In this document: in pieces, positions 17,469 through 26,297 of the stretch
How positions within the stretch are numbered: the stretch's first letter is position 1
How the letters are laid out: every line of letters begins with the position of its first letter
NCBI RefSeq assembly: GCF_021341665.1
Contig: NZ_JAJTTH010000013.1
Span: 62,001-126,000 of the forward strand
DNA length: 64,000 nucleotides
Reading direction: 5' to 3'
Source: Pseudomonas sp. Au-Pse12
GTDB taxonomy: Bacteria > Pseudomonadota > Gammaproteobacteria > Pseudomonadales > Pseudomonadaceae
Translations under genes and position numbers: made by a program
The notes under the pieces: model-generated
What the model was told of the DNA's origin: nothing
Seen by the model: the letters and a program-made list of their open reading frames with translations, nothing else
Databases searched by the model: none

Positions 17469-17909
17469 ATGCGCGACCTGGACGCGAAAGATCGCGAAAT
17501 ACTCGACATTCTGTCTAAAGAGGCGCGGATCGCCCTGAAGGCCCTGGCCGCGAGAATCGGGCTGTCCAGAAGCGCCACCAGCGAGCGCGTCAGCAACCTT
17601 GAACGCAATGGCGTGATCAGAGGCTACCGGGCGGACATTGGCGAAATCGACGCCAATGTGATTCGCGCCATGTTCCTGGTGTGCCTCAAGCGCACACCGG
17701 CCATCAGCCTGCTGGACCTTCTGGCCCAGCATTCACAGGTGCGCCGCATCTCTTCGGTCAGTGGCCAGCTGGACCTGGTGATCGAGATCGAATCACGCAC
17801 CATCGATGACCTGAACCGAGTCCGGGATGCCGTGGCCAGTCACGAGTCGGTGGAGGACATCACCACCGCCGTGGTGCTTCGCCGCGACATCGACCGACAG
17901 GCCTCCTGA
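17469..17909 (+). CDS. Lrp/AsnC-family transcriptional regulator
   Basis: A 146-residue protein with an N-terminal AsnC HTH (residues 5-60: DREILDILSKEARIALKALA then the recognition helix LSRSATSERVSNLE) and a C-terminal RAM ligand-binding domain. GAGGAG six bases before the ATG is a strong ribosome site. It is divergent from the fusion-enzyme gene with 139 bases between them, so it is the likely local, amino-acid-responsive regulator of that operon. Confidence 0.88.
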   Translation: MRDLDAKDREILDILSKEARIALKALAARIGLSRSATSERVSNLERNGVIRGYRADIGEIDANVIRAMFLVCLKRTPAISLLDLLAQHSQVRRISSVSGQLDLVIEIESRTIDDLNRVRDAVASHESVEDITTAVVLRRDIDRQAS

Positions 17910-17999
17910 TTCGCCGCGCTCGCCCGGGATACGTGGCGGGCAAGCCCCTTTGCCGCGGTCGTGAGCGCGCCGCGCTGTACAACGCCCATCGGCAAATCA

Positions 18000-18018
18000 T
18001 AAAATGAGAAGCATTATC
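18000..18018 (+). promoter_or_regulatory. Fur box upstream of the ECF sigma gene
   Basis: The 19 bases match 15 of 19 positions of the Fur consensus, including an intact CATTATC half, and end 18 bases before the sigma factor start codon. This predicts iron repression of the sigma/anti-sigma pair. Confidence 0.75.
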
Positions 18019-18035
18019 ATTAGTGCGAATCTCTC

Positions 18036-18542
18036 ATGCCCAACCACAGCCTTTCCTCGCCAGTCGCCCAGCTGTATGCGAACCATCACGGCTGGCTGCG
18101 CGGCTGGTTGCATCGGCGCCTGGGGCACAGTGCCGATGCCGAGGACCTGGCTCACGACACCTTCATCCGCGTGTTGCGCTCCCAGGAGGATGTGCGTGAG
18201 CTGCGCCAGCCCATGGCGTTCCTGGCCACCATCGCCAATGGCCTGCTGATCAATCGCTGGCGCCGGCAGGCCATCGAGCGGGCTTATCTGCAGGCGCTGG
18301 CGGCGCGGCCGGTGGGGGAGGAGCCTTCGCCGGAGGAACGGCACTTGATGATCGAGACCCTGCTGCAGCTGGATTCGCTGCTGGTGGGGCTGTCGTCGCG
18401 GGTGCGGCAGATTTTCTTTCTGTCCCAGCTCGATGGCTTGACCTATCCGCAGATCGCCGCGCAGTTGGGCTTGACCGTGGCCCAGGTGCAGCGGGCTATG
18501 GGCAAGGCGTTCAGTGTCTGCTACGCGAGCCTTTTTGAATGA
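18036..18542 (+). CDS. ECF RNA polymerase sigma factor, FecI (iron-starvation) type
   Basis: A 168-residue ECF sigma factor. Region 2 contains the GHSADAEDLAHDTFIRVL segment and region 4 the TYPQIAAQLGLTVAQVQRAM helix-turn-helix. It is preceded by a Fur box and overlaps the anti-sigma gene by four bases (ATGA). In this family iron limitation induces the sigma gene, and loading of the cognate TonB receptor activates the protein, which then transcribes the receptor gene downstream. Confidence 0.9.
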   Translation: MPNHSLSSPVAQLYANHHGWLRGWLHRRLGHSADAEDLAHDTFIRVLRSQEDVRELRQPMAFLATIANGLLINRWRRQAIERAYLQALAARPVGEEPSPEERHLMIETLLQLDSLLVGLSSRVRQIFFLSQLDGLTYPQIAAQLGLTVAQVQRAMGKAFSVCYASLFE

Positions 18543-19504
18543 GTGGCGCGGCGGTTGATCCGCGGGTGCGCGATAGCGCCATCGATTGGCTGGTGCGATT
18601 GCAGTCCGGGCTGATGAGCGCCGCCGAGCAGCAGGCCCTGCTGCACTGGCGCCAGGCCAGCGCCGAGCATGAGCACGCCTGGCAGCGGGTCAGCCGCTTG
18701 CCGCTGATGTTGCAGCCGGGGGCCGAGCTGTTGGCCGATGCCACGGCGCGTCGGGCGTTGCAGGCGGCCGGCGCTGATCCGCAACGGCGCCGGCAGGTGC
18801 TCAAGTGCCTGTTGGCGCTGGGGCTGCTGGGGGGCGCCTCCTGGCAGGGGGCGGATTCCACCCTGGTGCGTTCGGCCCTGGCCAGTTACCGCACGGGCAT
18901 CGGTGAGCGCCGGCGTTGGGCCCTGGCGGACGGTGGTTCGCTGTGGCTGAACACCGCCAGTGCGGTGAATCTGGGCTTGAGTGCCGGGCAGCGCAGCGTG
19001 CAGTTGATCGAGGGCGAGCTGGCCCTGGATACCCCGCCGGCATCGGCGTCGCTGCAACTGCAAACGCCGGATGCCGTGTTGTACGGCCGTGGTGCCCATC
19101 TGCTGGTGCGCCATGATCGCCAGGGCACTCAGGTGACGGTGTTGCGCGGCCTGGTGCAGGTCAGTGCGCGGCAGCAGCCGACGCCGCTGGCGTTGCAGGC
19201 CGGTTGGCAAACCCGGGTCGATGGCCGGGGCGCAGGGCAACCGAGTTCCGTCGATGCATTTCTGGCCCAGGCCTGGCTGCGCGGCATCCTGCCTGCCGAG
19301 CGCATGCGCCTGGATCAGTTGCTGGCAGAGCTTTCGCGCTATCGCCCGGGCTTCTTGCGGTGCAGCGACGCCGTGGCGGCCTTGCGCGTGACCGGCAGTT
19401 TCCAGCTGGACGACACCGATGCCGCCCTGGCCCTGGTGGCCAATACCCTGCCGGTGCGCATCGAGCGCAGGACCCGTTACTGGGTGACGGTGGTGGCGGC
19501 CTGA
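18539..19504 (+). CDS. FecR-family anti-sigma factor
   Basis: A 321-residue inner-membrane regulator. The N-terminal cytoplasmic part (residues 1-80; AIDWLVRLQSGLMSAAEQQA) binds the sigma factor. One membrane segment lies near residues 86-100, followed by a periplasmic FecR domain (about 110-200) and a C-terminal STN-contacting region. It transmits the signal from the receptor at 19602 to the sigma factor. Translation is coupled to the sigma gene by an ATGA overlap. Confidence 0.9.
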   Translation: MSGAAVDPRVRDSAIDWLVRLQSGLMSAAEQQALLHWRQASAEHEHAWQRVSRLPLMLQPGAELLADATARRALQAAGADPQRRRQVLKCLLALGLLGGASWQGADSTLVRSALASYRTGIGERRRWALADGGSLWLNTASAVNLGLSAGQRSVQLIEGELALDTPPASASLQLQTPDAVLYGRGAHLLVRHDRQGTQVTVLRGLVQVSARQQPTPLALQAGWQTRVDGRGAGQPSSVDAFLAQAWLRGILPAERMRLDQLLAELSRYRPGFLRCSDAVAALRVTGSFQLDDTDAALALVANTLPVRIERRTRYWVTVVAA

Positions 19505-19560
19505 AGATTTTTTTTCAGCGACGCGAGAGTTTTTTCGATCTGGCTTGGCCTTCAGGTATT

Positions 19561-19580
19561 ACCCACCGGCACAGGTGGGT
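19561..19580. other. Stem-loop between anti-sigma and receptor genes
   Basis: ACCCACC pairs with GGTGGGT around a six-base loop, 21 bases before the receptor start. Without a T-run it is not a standard terminator. It may attenuate read-through or lie near the sigma-dependent receptor promoter. Confidence 0.35.
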
Positions 19581-19601
19581 TTCAACCCCTAGGAGCCTTG
19601 C

Positions 19602-22436
19602 ATGATTTCCCCCGCTCGTGTCTTGCGTACCCATACCTTCGGCCTGCTGTTTCTCAGCCTGCAACCGCTCTACGGCGAGATGGCGCTGGCGGCCGGTGAG
19701 CGTCACTACAGCATCGGCGCCGGTCCCCTGGACCAGGTGCTGTCGCGTTTTGGCGCCGAAGCGGGGATCAGCATGGCCGGCAGTGCGCTGCTCACGGTGG
19801 GCAAGACCAGCCCGGGGCTGCAAGGGGATTTCAATGCCGAAGCGGGCCTGAACCGCCTGTTGGCCGGCACCGGCCTGGGTTATGTGCGCCAGGCCGACGG
19901 CGGCTATGCCTTGCGCCTGCGTCAGGAGTCGGTGTCGCTGCCGACGCAGAAGGTCAAGGGCGAGAACCCTGACGAGGAAGAGGTGTACCGGGCGCCACGT
20001 TCCTCGGTGTACATCTCTGCCGACGACCTGCAGCGCTTTGGCGTGGTGTCGGTGGGCGACATGCTCAAGGGCCAGCCCGGGGTGCAGGTCGGCGACAGCC
20101 GCAACGGCGGCGGCCTGGATGTGAACATCCGCGGCATCCAGGGCCAGAGCCGGGTGGCGGTGACGGTGGATGGCTCGCAACAGGCGCTGGATGTCTATCG
20201 CGGTTATGCCGGCACCCAGCAGCGCAGCTACATCGACCCGGACATGATCAGCGACATCGCCATCGACAAGGGCCCGAGCCTGACCTCCAGCGCCATCGGC
20301 GGCACGGTCAAGATGCGCACCCTCGGCGTCGACGACATCCTCAAGGACGGTCAGCCTGTCGGCCTGCGGCTCAAGGGCGACCTGTGGAATAACGGCGTGG
20401 CGCCGGCCGGTCGCGACCCCCATTCCAGGACCGAGGACCTGTACACGGAACCGCACCAGAGCCGTGGCGGGCTGTTCGGCTCGCAGGCCGAGTCCGGCAG
20501 CGCCGCGTTTGCCTACAGCCATGACTTGTTCGATGTGGTGGCGGCCTACGCCCAGCGCAACCAGGGCAACTATTTCTCCGGCAAGAAGGGCCAGGACCGC
20601 TATCGCATCTATGACCGCGACGGTGATGAAGAGAACAGCGTGGCCACCACCTACAACGCCGGGGAAGAGGTGCTGAACTCCTCGTCGAAGACCGAGTCGT
20701 GGCTGCTCAAGACCACCCTGCGTCCGGCGGACGGCCACCGCTTCGACCTCGGCTATCGCCGTTATGACGGGCGCATCGGCGAGATCATGCCCTCGGACAT
20801 CTTCCGGTTCGGCACCGGTGGCATCTACCAGTACCCCCTGGGCCACACCCAGATCGACACCTACACCGCGCGCTACAACTACCTGCCCGCGGACAACCCG
20901 CTGCTGGACCTGACTGCCGACCTGTGGCTGACCGATGCGCAAACCAGCCAACTGAGCGCCTGGTCGGCACCGGCCTCCCAGGCCTATCGCACGGACCGCT
21001 CCTGGAGCCGCCAGGCCAACCGTCGCACGGGCGGCGGGCTGGCCAATACCTCGCGGTTCGAGACCGACTACGGCGACCTGAAACTGGACCTGGGCGGCTC
21101 GTTCCAGCTGGAGGAACTGCGGCCGCAAAAAGGCGTGGTCACCACCCAGGACGACATCAACGCCAACCGCAGCTTGCGCGAAGGCTCGCGGCAGGAGTTC
21201 AGCTTCAACGGCAAGTTGCAATACCAGCCGGTGGAGCGCCTGACGCTGTGGGGCGGCGGCCGTTACACCCACTATCGAAGCAAGGACCATGTGGCCAATG
21301 CCACGGCGCGCAGAGAGGAACGCGAACACAAGTACGTGACCGTCTCCAGGCCCGGCGACTATGGCTACCTGATGTGGTTCCCGGACCAGAACGGGTTGTA
21401 CACCGATGCGACCGACCCACGGTTGAACAACGGCATTGTCTTCAACAACACCAACTACCCATTCGAGGGCACACCCTATAACCAGTACGGGGCGACCGAT
21501 ACCGAGGTGGGTGATTCGCAAGTGGGGCGGGTGGTCACCGGCTACAACTATTCCGGCAAGGACAGTAACAGTGGCGGCGCCTTTGCCCCGGCGTTCGGCA
21601 TCAATGTTGAGGTGCTGCCGGACACCTTTGTCTATGCGTCCTACACCCAGGGCTTTCGCATGCCTTCGCTGTTCGAGACCGGCTACGGCGTGCAGCAGAC
21701 CACCCCCGGCAAGGGCCTCAAGCCCGAGCGTTCGAGCAACTGGGAGATCGGCGCCAGCACCCTGCACAAGGGCCTGTTGGTGGATGACGATGCGGCGGCG
21801 ATCAAGCTCGCCTACTTCAACAACACCATCAAAAACTACATCACCCGCTACTACGACCCGAGCCCGGGCCTGTGGGGCCTGATGCGCTTCAGCAACACCG
21901 ACAGCTATAAAACCAGCGGTCTGGAACTGCAGACCCACTACGACGCCGGGCGGGTGTTTGCCGACCTGTCGTCCACCTACTACCTGAAGACCGAAACCTG
22001 CGACGCGGCCTTCGCCGCCACCCTGCGCGCCACCAGCAACCCCTACCGGAAAACCGCCGACACTCCGGACTGCACACCGGGCAGCTTCATGGGTTCCTAC
22101 ACCAACACCCAGAACCCGCCGCGCTTTGCTGGCAACTTGACCACCGGCCTGCGCTTCTTCGACCAGAGCCTGACCCTCGGCACGCGCATCACCTACACCT
22201 CGGGGCCCACCGCCACCGCCGACAAGCCCTGGCAGACCGGCGCCACCACGCCGCAACTGAACTACCGCGAAGTGGCGCTGTTCGATCTGTTCCTCAACTA
22301 CAAGCTGCAGGAACACGCCAGCCTCAACGTCTCGCTGCAAAACCTCACCGATCGCTACTACCTGGACCCACTGGCGCAGAGCTTCATGCCGGCGCCGGGG
22401 CGCACGCTGCGGGTGGGGATGCAGGCGAAGTTCTGA
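19602..22436 (+). CDS. TonB-dependent outer-membrane transducer, probable heme/iron-complex receptor
   Basis: A 944-residue receptor. A signal peptide (to about residue 31) is followed by an STN signalling domain (about 35-105), a plug (about 130-250, with VNIRGIQGQSRVAVTVDGS), and a 22-strand barrel ending in the aromatic MQAKF. The STN domain identifies it as the signal input of the FecI/FecR pair. The QQRSYIDPD and FRMPSLFE elements recall heme receptors of the HasR/HxuA type, whose sigma systems share this gene order in P. aeruginosa, but no hemophore gene is adjacent and a xenosiderophore remains possible. The ribosome site is AGGAG. Confidence 0.85.
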   Translation: MISPARVLRTHTFGLLFLSLQPLYGEMALAAGERHYSIGAGPLDQVLSRFGAEAGISMAGSALLTVGKTSPGLQGDFNAEAGLNRLLAGTGLGYVRQADGGYALRLRQESVSLPTQKVKGENPDEEEVYRAPRSSVYISADDLQRFGVVSVGDMLKGQPGVQVGDSRNGGGLDVNIRGIQGQSRVAVTVDGSQQALDVYRGYAGTQQRSYIDPDMISDIAIDKGPSLTSSAIGGTVKMRTLGVDDILKDGQPVGLRLKGDLWNNGVAPAGRDPHSRTEDLYTEPHQSRGGLFGSQAESGSAAFAYSHDLFDVVAAYAQRNQGNYFSGKKGQDRYRIYDRDGDEENSVATTYNAGEEVLNSSSKTESWLLKTTLRPADGHRFDLGYRRYDGRIGEIMPSDIFRFGTGGIYQYPLGHTQIDTYTARYNYLPADNPLLDLTADLWLTDAQTSQLSAWSAPASQAYRTDRSWSRQANRRTGGGLANTSRFETDYGDLKLDLGGSFQLEELRPQKGVVTTQDDINANRSLREGSRQEFSFNGKLQYQPVERLTLWGGGRYTHYRSKDHVANATARREEREHKYVTVSRPGDYGYLMWFPDQNGLYTDATDPRLNNGIVFNNTNYPFEGTPYNQYGATDTEVGDSQVGRVVTGYNYSGKDSNSGGAFAPAFGINVEVLPDTFVYASYTQGFRMPSLFETGYGVQQTTPGKGLKPERSSNWEIGASTLHKGLLVDDDAAAIKLAYFNNTIKNYITRYYDPSPGLWGLMRFSNTDSYKTSGLELQTHYDAGRVFADLSSTYYLKTETCDAAFAATLRATSNPYRKTADTPDCTPGSFMGSYTNTQNPPRFAGNLTTGLRFFDQSLTLGTRITYTSGPTATADKPWQTGATTPQLNYREVALFDLFLNYKLQEHASLNVSLQNLTDRYYLDPLAQSFMPAPGRTLRVGMQAKF

Positions 22437-22460
22437 GGCGAGCAAGGTGACGCGGGTCGG

Positions 22461-23144
22461 TCATTCCCCCCTGACACGCTTGAGCCAGTTCCAGAAGGGG
22501 TCGTCCGATTGCGCGGCGTCCATGCTGACCGTGGTCGGGACGATCGCCGCAGCCCGTGGCGGAATGCTCAGCCCCAGTGTCCGTTCAACGTAACCTCGAA
22601 ACAGCAGGGGGGGAGGCGGGTAGTCGTCATCCGCGTATTCATCGTCACGTACCTCTTGCGGCGTTCGCTCGAACTGCTCTGGCCAGCAGAGCTCGTTGTA
22701 ACCGATCGCCAGCAGGCGCAGCAGGTCTTGCGGGGTGTCCGTCAGCACGCAGAGCATCAGCGACCCGGAGCCCGAGCCCAGGTGGACCATGCGTTGCTGG
22801 CCAGTGTCGTCGCGCCACAGCCCGGCCCAGGAACCGTCACCGCCGGTGCGCAGGAATATCGACAGCCGCTGGTTCACCTCGGGATCATCACTGGCGGTCC
22901 AATAGGCGCTAGCGGCGGGTTCAGGCACGTAGAAGGTGGTCGTGGCGACAGCGCTGTGCTCAGGCTCGGGGTGCAGGGTCATGTAGCGCACGCCATCGCG
23001 CCGGGTCCGCACGCAGCCCTGTTCCTCCAGCCATGCAATGGCTTGGCGCAGTGGGGCTGGCAAGGGATTGCCGGCGGGAAAGGCGCCAGCCATTTCATCG
23101 GTGAAGGTCATGGCCCCTGCGTGCTGCGACGTTGGAGGGGTCAC
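22461..23144 (-). CDS. Uncharacterised protein
   Basis: A 227-residue soluble protein starting at GTG, with AAGGTGG just upstream; an internal ATG 33 bases later is an alternative. I do not recognise a family with confidence. Visible features are a glycine/serine turn (HLGSGSGSL), an acidic and proline-rich stretch near residue 175, and a C-terminal DPFWNWL motif. The general look (a small acidic protein with conserved aromatic residues, standing alone) recalls immunity-type proteins, but there is no toxin gene next to it. It converges on the receptor gene, 24 bases apart. Confidence 0.65.
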   Translation of the reverse strand: MTPPTSQHAGAMTFTDEMAGAFPAGNPLPAPLRQAIAWLEEQGCVRTRRDGVRYMTLHPEPEHSAVATTTFYVPEPAASAYWTASDDPEVNQRLSIFLRTGGDGSWAGLWRDDTGQQRMVHLGSGSGSLMLCVLTDTPQDLLRLLAIGYNELCWPEQFERTPQEVRDDEYADDDYPPPPLLFRGYVERTLGLSIPPRAAAIVPTTVSMDAAQSDDPFWNWLKRVRGE

Positions 23145-23353
23145 TGGTCCACCTTCAACATGCCAAGCAAGTCTGTGAATGAGTCAGTCACGTAAAATAT
23201 CGCCTCTGGTATGTTCAGTTCGTGAAATGTGCAATCCCTTGCTCGCGCCGGGCTCCTTCGATAGCCGGTCGGACGGTAGCCAGGGCAAGGCCTGTCTTGA
23301 CGTTATCTTCTCTCAGGCGGAGCACGCCTTTGGCCAGTGGAGGCGCTGCCGAG

Positions 23354-23836
23354 TCAGTTCTGCAGAGGGCAGAGCATGGTCTGCACCTTGATATGGGGAT
23401 GGCTTTCCAGGGGTTCCCACTCATCGATGAAGGAAAATCCCTGCTTCAGATAGAAGTGTGCGGCTCGTGCGTTCTCGGGGGCGGCGTCCAGATACACGCA
23501 CTCATGGCCCTTGTCTCGCCCGCAGGATTTCACCGCGTCGACCAGCTTCGCGGCCACGCCGCTGCCTCGTGCCTCGGGGGCCACCCACATGCCGATCAAG
23601 TTGTAGCGGTTCGCACCACTGACTGCGGCGCCGATCATTCCCACCGGCTGCTGGTCCTTGAAGGCCAGCCAGAATTGGGTACCGGTTGACGAGGCGCGGT
23701 CCTGCCACTGCTGGTCACTGTAGTGGGCGGCGGTCTGGTAACTCACGCCAAAGGCGGTGGGGGAGTCCAGCAGTGCCGCGAGACGAACCTGCTTCAACAG
23801 CATCCAGTCCCTGGTTTGCGTCAATCGAATGTCCAT
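23354..23836 (-). CDS. GNAT-family N-acetyltransferase
   Basis: A 160-residue acetyltransferase. The acetyl-CoA-binding motif A is MWVAPEARGSGVAAKLVDAV, followed by motif B (LDAAPENARAAHFYLKQGF). The ATG encoding MDIRLTQ has AGGA five bases upstream; the longer frame adds 13 residues without a ribosome site. The substrate (small molecule or protein amine) cannot be assigned. Confidence 0.85.
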   Translation of the reverse strand: MDIRLTQTRDWMLLKQVRLAALLDSPTAFGVSYQTAAHYSDQQWQDRASSTGTQFWLAFKDQQPVGMIGAAVSGANRYNLIGMWVAPEARGSGVAAKLVDAVKSCGRDKGHECVYLDAAPENARAAHFYLKQGFSFIDEWEPLESHPHIKVQTMLCPLQN

Positions 23837-23887
23837 GATTTTCCTGAAGGTGGGTGACGACGCAACAACTCGCACATCCGGTGAGCA

Positions 23888-24433
23888 TTATCCTTGCCGC
23901 TTGAAACTGCCTTGGGCCGTGGCGGACAAGTCCTGCACAAATGCGCCAACCTCTTGGGCACTGCGCAGGTGAACGACAGGCACCTGTGGCCCGATAGCCA
24001 GGCGTACTGCCTCGATGCCCGGGCGGTTTACCCTATCGAAATTCCACACGAAATTCAGGAATTTCAGGAACTCCTTGTTCAGTTTTTCACTGCAGCCAAC
24101 AGGAAGATCGGCCCGGGGTCGGTTCAGCAGGCTGCGTAACATCACTCGCCGCAGGCAGGTGGCGCGCTGGGTATCGAGCCAGATGATCAGGTCGGCACGG
24201 GGCAGTCGCAGGTCGAAGCTGCGCCGGGAGTAGTTGCCTTCACAGATCCAGGTATTTCCGCAGACGGCCTGCCGGACTCGGCTGCGGAAAACCTCATTGT
24301 CTGCCTCCACCCAGTCGGGCTCCCAGAACAGCCTGTCCAGGTGTACGACCGGCAACTGAAGGCGGCGACCCAGTTCACGGGCCAGGGTCGATTTGCCACT
24401 TCCCGCATTGCCCAGAATCACGATGCGCTGCAT
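23888..24433 (-). CDS. P-loop nucleotide kinase-like protein (adenylate kinase/FlaR family)
   Basis: A 181-residue P-loop protein with Walker A GNAGSGKST at residues 8-16. LDRLFWEPDWV is characteristic of the small FlaR-like, often annotated as DNA topology modulation, kinases, and a lid-like arginine region (RRSFDLRLPRADLIIWLDT) follows. The real substrate of this family is unclear. It lies between single genes with no evident partner. Confidence 0.8.
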   Translation of the reverse strand: MQRIVILGNAGSGKSTLARELGRRLQLPVVHLDRLFWEPDWVEADNEVFRSRVRQAVCGNTWICEGNYSRRSFDLRLPRADLIIWLDTQRATCLRRVMLRSLLNRPRADLPVGCSEKLNKEFLKFLNFVWNFDRVNRPGIEAVRLAIGPQVPVVHLRSAQEVGAFVQDLSATAQGSFKRQG

Positions 24434-24655
24434 GAGCCAGTCCCTGCTGAAAAACCGCCAAGCCTATCATTCCCCGATTGCCGAAAAACCTGTGCTCTTC
24501 GAAAGCGAGCAAGAAAACAGTGAATTATCCGGCCCTGGGCAGCAGCGCTATCTCGTCGACTTCGCCAAGGTCGGAGAGGATGAGTTCGATGCATTGGGGC
24601 AGGGGCGACATCGAAGCAACCGGGCCTGGGCTGACGCTCTGTTCAATGGCGCCAA

Positions 24656-24868
24656 CTACTTTTGTTCCTGTTCGGGAAGGTCGCTCTTGTATTCGCCCCA
24701 CTCCATGTACGCGTAGTACTGGGTCATGGCGTCGAAGTGGCTGCGGGCTTCAACTTCCCACACAAGCTTGGCGTCGGGGTGAAGAAGTTTGCGTGCGCTG
24801 TTTCCCTGCGGGCCGCCCGGGCAGAATGTCTGGCAGTCATCCGGTTCCATCCAGAGTTGGTAATTCAT
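24656..24868 (-). CDS. Small uncharacterised protein
   Basis: A 70-residue protein starting at ATG (MNYQLWM), or 73 residues from an upstream GTG. It has two cysteines in DDCQTFCPGG and an aromatic-rich C-terminal half (WEVEARSHFDAMTQYYAYMEWGEY is broken by no gaps). Composition is like a real cytoplasmic protein, and the neighbouring small gene is on the same strand. I do not recognise its function. The 222 bases between it and the P-loop gene contain only weak reading frames. Confidence 0.55.
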   Translation of the reverse strand: MNYQLWMEPDDCQTFCPGGPQGNSARKLLHPDAKLVWEVEARSHFDAMTQYYAYMEWGEYKSDLPEQEQK

Positions 24869-24968
24869 CTTTGACACCCATGTTTTTTGCTTTAGTGCGC
24901 CCGTTCGCCTTTTGCCCCGGGGCTTCTGAGTGTGGTGGGTGCGCTATAGCCGTCTTGATTCGATCGAC

Positions 24969-25229
24969 CTAGATCGACCCGACCGAGCGCAGATATTTCT
25001 GTGCCTGAGGGCTGGTGATCTTTTCTGGCTCAAGGACATACAGCGAGCTCCAAAGCGCTGATAAACCCAGTTCCTCCATGTAGGAAGTGAAACTGTTGAA
25101 AGGCTCGGTGCCAATGTCCTCGGCGCTGAGCCAGAGCAACTCGCACTCTTGGCAAACGTGCAGGATCTCCTGCGTTGCCCGCACTTGAACCTTGGTCACG
25201 ACACCTTGTTCACATTCAGGACAGAGCAT
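24969..25229 (-). CDS. Small zinc-ribbon protein
   Basis: An 86-residue protein with two CxxC pairs (MLCPECEQG at the N-terminus, then HVCQECELLW), which should bind one zinc. A strong GGAGGTG ribosome site precedes the ATG by four bases. The C-terminal half is helical with no motif I know. Function is unknown; such mini zinc ribbons often act as adaptors or nucleic acid binders. Confidence 0.75.
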   Translation of the reverse strand: MLCPECEQGVVTKVQVRATQEILHVCQECELLWLSAEDIGTEPFNSFTSYMEELGLSALWSSLYVLEPEKITSPQAQKYLRSVGSI

Positions 25230-25453
25230 TTTTCACCTCCCAAAGGAGGCGGATTCTATCACTGCCGAAGAGGGCGGCAGCCGCTATCGAAGGCCGGCCC
25301 GGGCTCAGCAGTCCGCCGCTCCGGAGTGGGCCTTTTCCGCACCAGCATCCGAGGCCCCGGTCGCATAAATTTGAAATGCCCGGCATTGCTCGCCAGAATC
25401 GCCCCCCGATCCGGCACCAGGTGCCGGACCTTGGTGGTGAAAAGGGGCAGCAG

Positions 25454-26146
25454 TTGAATCAACAGACATTGTCCATGCGCCTGGCGCGTGTTGCGGCGCA
25501 TGTGCCGGCCGGTGCGCGCCTGGCCGATATCGGTTCGGATCACGGTTATTTGCCGGTGGCCTTGCTGCTGCGCGGCAGCATCACGGCGGCGGTGGCCGGC
25601 GAAGTGGCCTTGACCCCGTTCCAGGCCGCCTTGCGCACGGTGCGCGACAACGGCCTGGAGCAGCAGGTCAGCGTGCGCCTGGCCGATGGCCTGGCGGCGA
25701 TCGAGCCACAGGACCGAATCAACGCCATCAGCCTGTGTGGCATGGGCGGCGAGACCATTCGCGACCTGCTCGACAGCGGCCAGGCGCGCCTGAGCGGCCA
25801 GGAACGCTTGATCCTGCAACCCAACGGTGGCGAGCAGCCGCTGCGCCAATGGCTGATGGACAACGGCTACCGCATTCTTGCCGAGGAAGTGCTGCGGGAA
25901 AACCGCTTCGACTACGAAATCATCGTCGCCGAGCGCTCCGGGCCGGTGTGCTACAGCGCCAGGGAGCTGTACTTCGGCCCGCTGCAAATGCAGGTTCGCA
26001 GCCCGGCATTCCTCGCCAAGTGGCAGCGTCTGCTGCGCCTGAAGCAGCGTACCCTGGAGAGCTTCGCCCGGGCGCAGGCAGTGCCGGAAGAGAAGATGCA
26101 GGACCTGGACCGCCAGGTGCGCTGGATCCGCGAACTGCTGGCGTGA
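25454..26146 (+). CDS. trmK: tRNA (adenine(22)-N1)-methyltransferase TrmK-like
   Basis: A 230-residue SAM-dependent methyltransferase. LADIGSDHGYLPVAL (about residues 25-40) is the SAM-binding motif characteristic of the TrmK family, and ISLCGMGGETIRDLL and the QPNGGEQPLRQWL site follow. Family members methylate N1 of A22 in some tRNAs. I chose the TTG at 25454 because AGGGG lies six bases upstream and the N-terminus NQQTLSMRL fits; the ATG at 25475 is the alternative. The 220 bases upstream hold no other feature. Confidence 0.85.
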   Translation: MNQQTLSMRLARVAAHVPAGARLADIGSDHGYLPVALLLRGSITAAVAGEVALTPFQAALRTVRDNGLEQQVSVRLADGLAAIEPQDRINAISLCGMGGETIRDLLDSGQARLSGQERLILQPNGGEQPLRQWLMDNGYRILAEEVLRENRFDYEIIVAERSGPVCYSARELYFGPLQMQVRSPAFLAKWQRLLRLKQRTLESFARAQAVPEEKMQDLDRQVRWIRELLA

Positions 26147-26297
26147 TGCGGGGATTGGCACGCGCGGAGCCGGTTCGGCTTCGATGAATCTTCTGTGGCG
26201 AGCCTCTTGCCCTGGCCGGGATTGGAAAAAATCATTCCTCTCACCTTAACTAGGGGGTGCTATCACGGCGCCATTACCTGATGAGAGGGGCAGTATC

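Noticed and set aside
19515..22445. Long open frame on the minus strand opposite the TonB receptor
   Set aside because: Shadow of the receptor gene caused by GC3 bias; composition is Ala/Gly/Val/Arg repeats without motifs.
24434..24655. Open frames on both strands between the P-loop kinase and the 70-residue gene
   Set aside because: A minus-strand stretch (MSPLPQCIELILSDLGEV) and a plus-strand stretch both look partly protein-like, but neither has a convincing start or ribosome site, so no gene is called.
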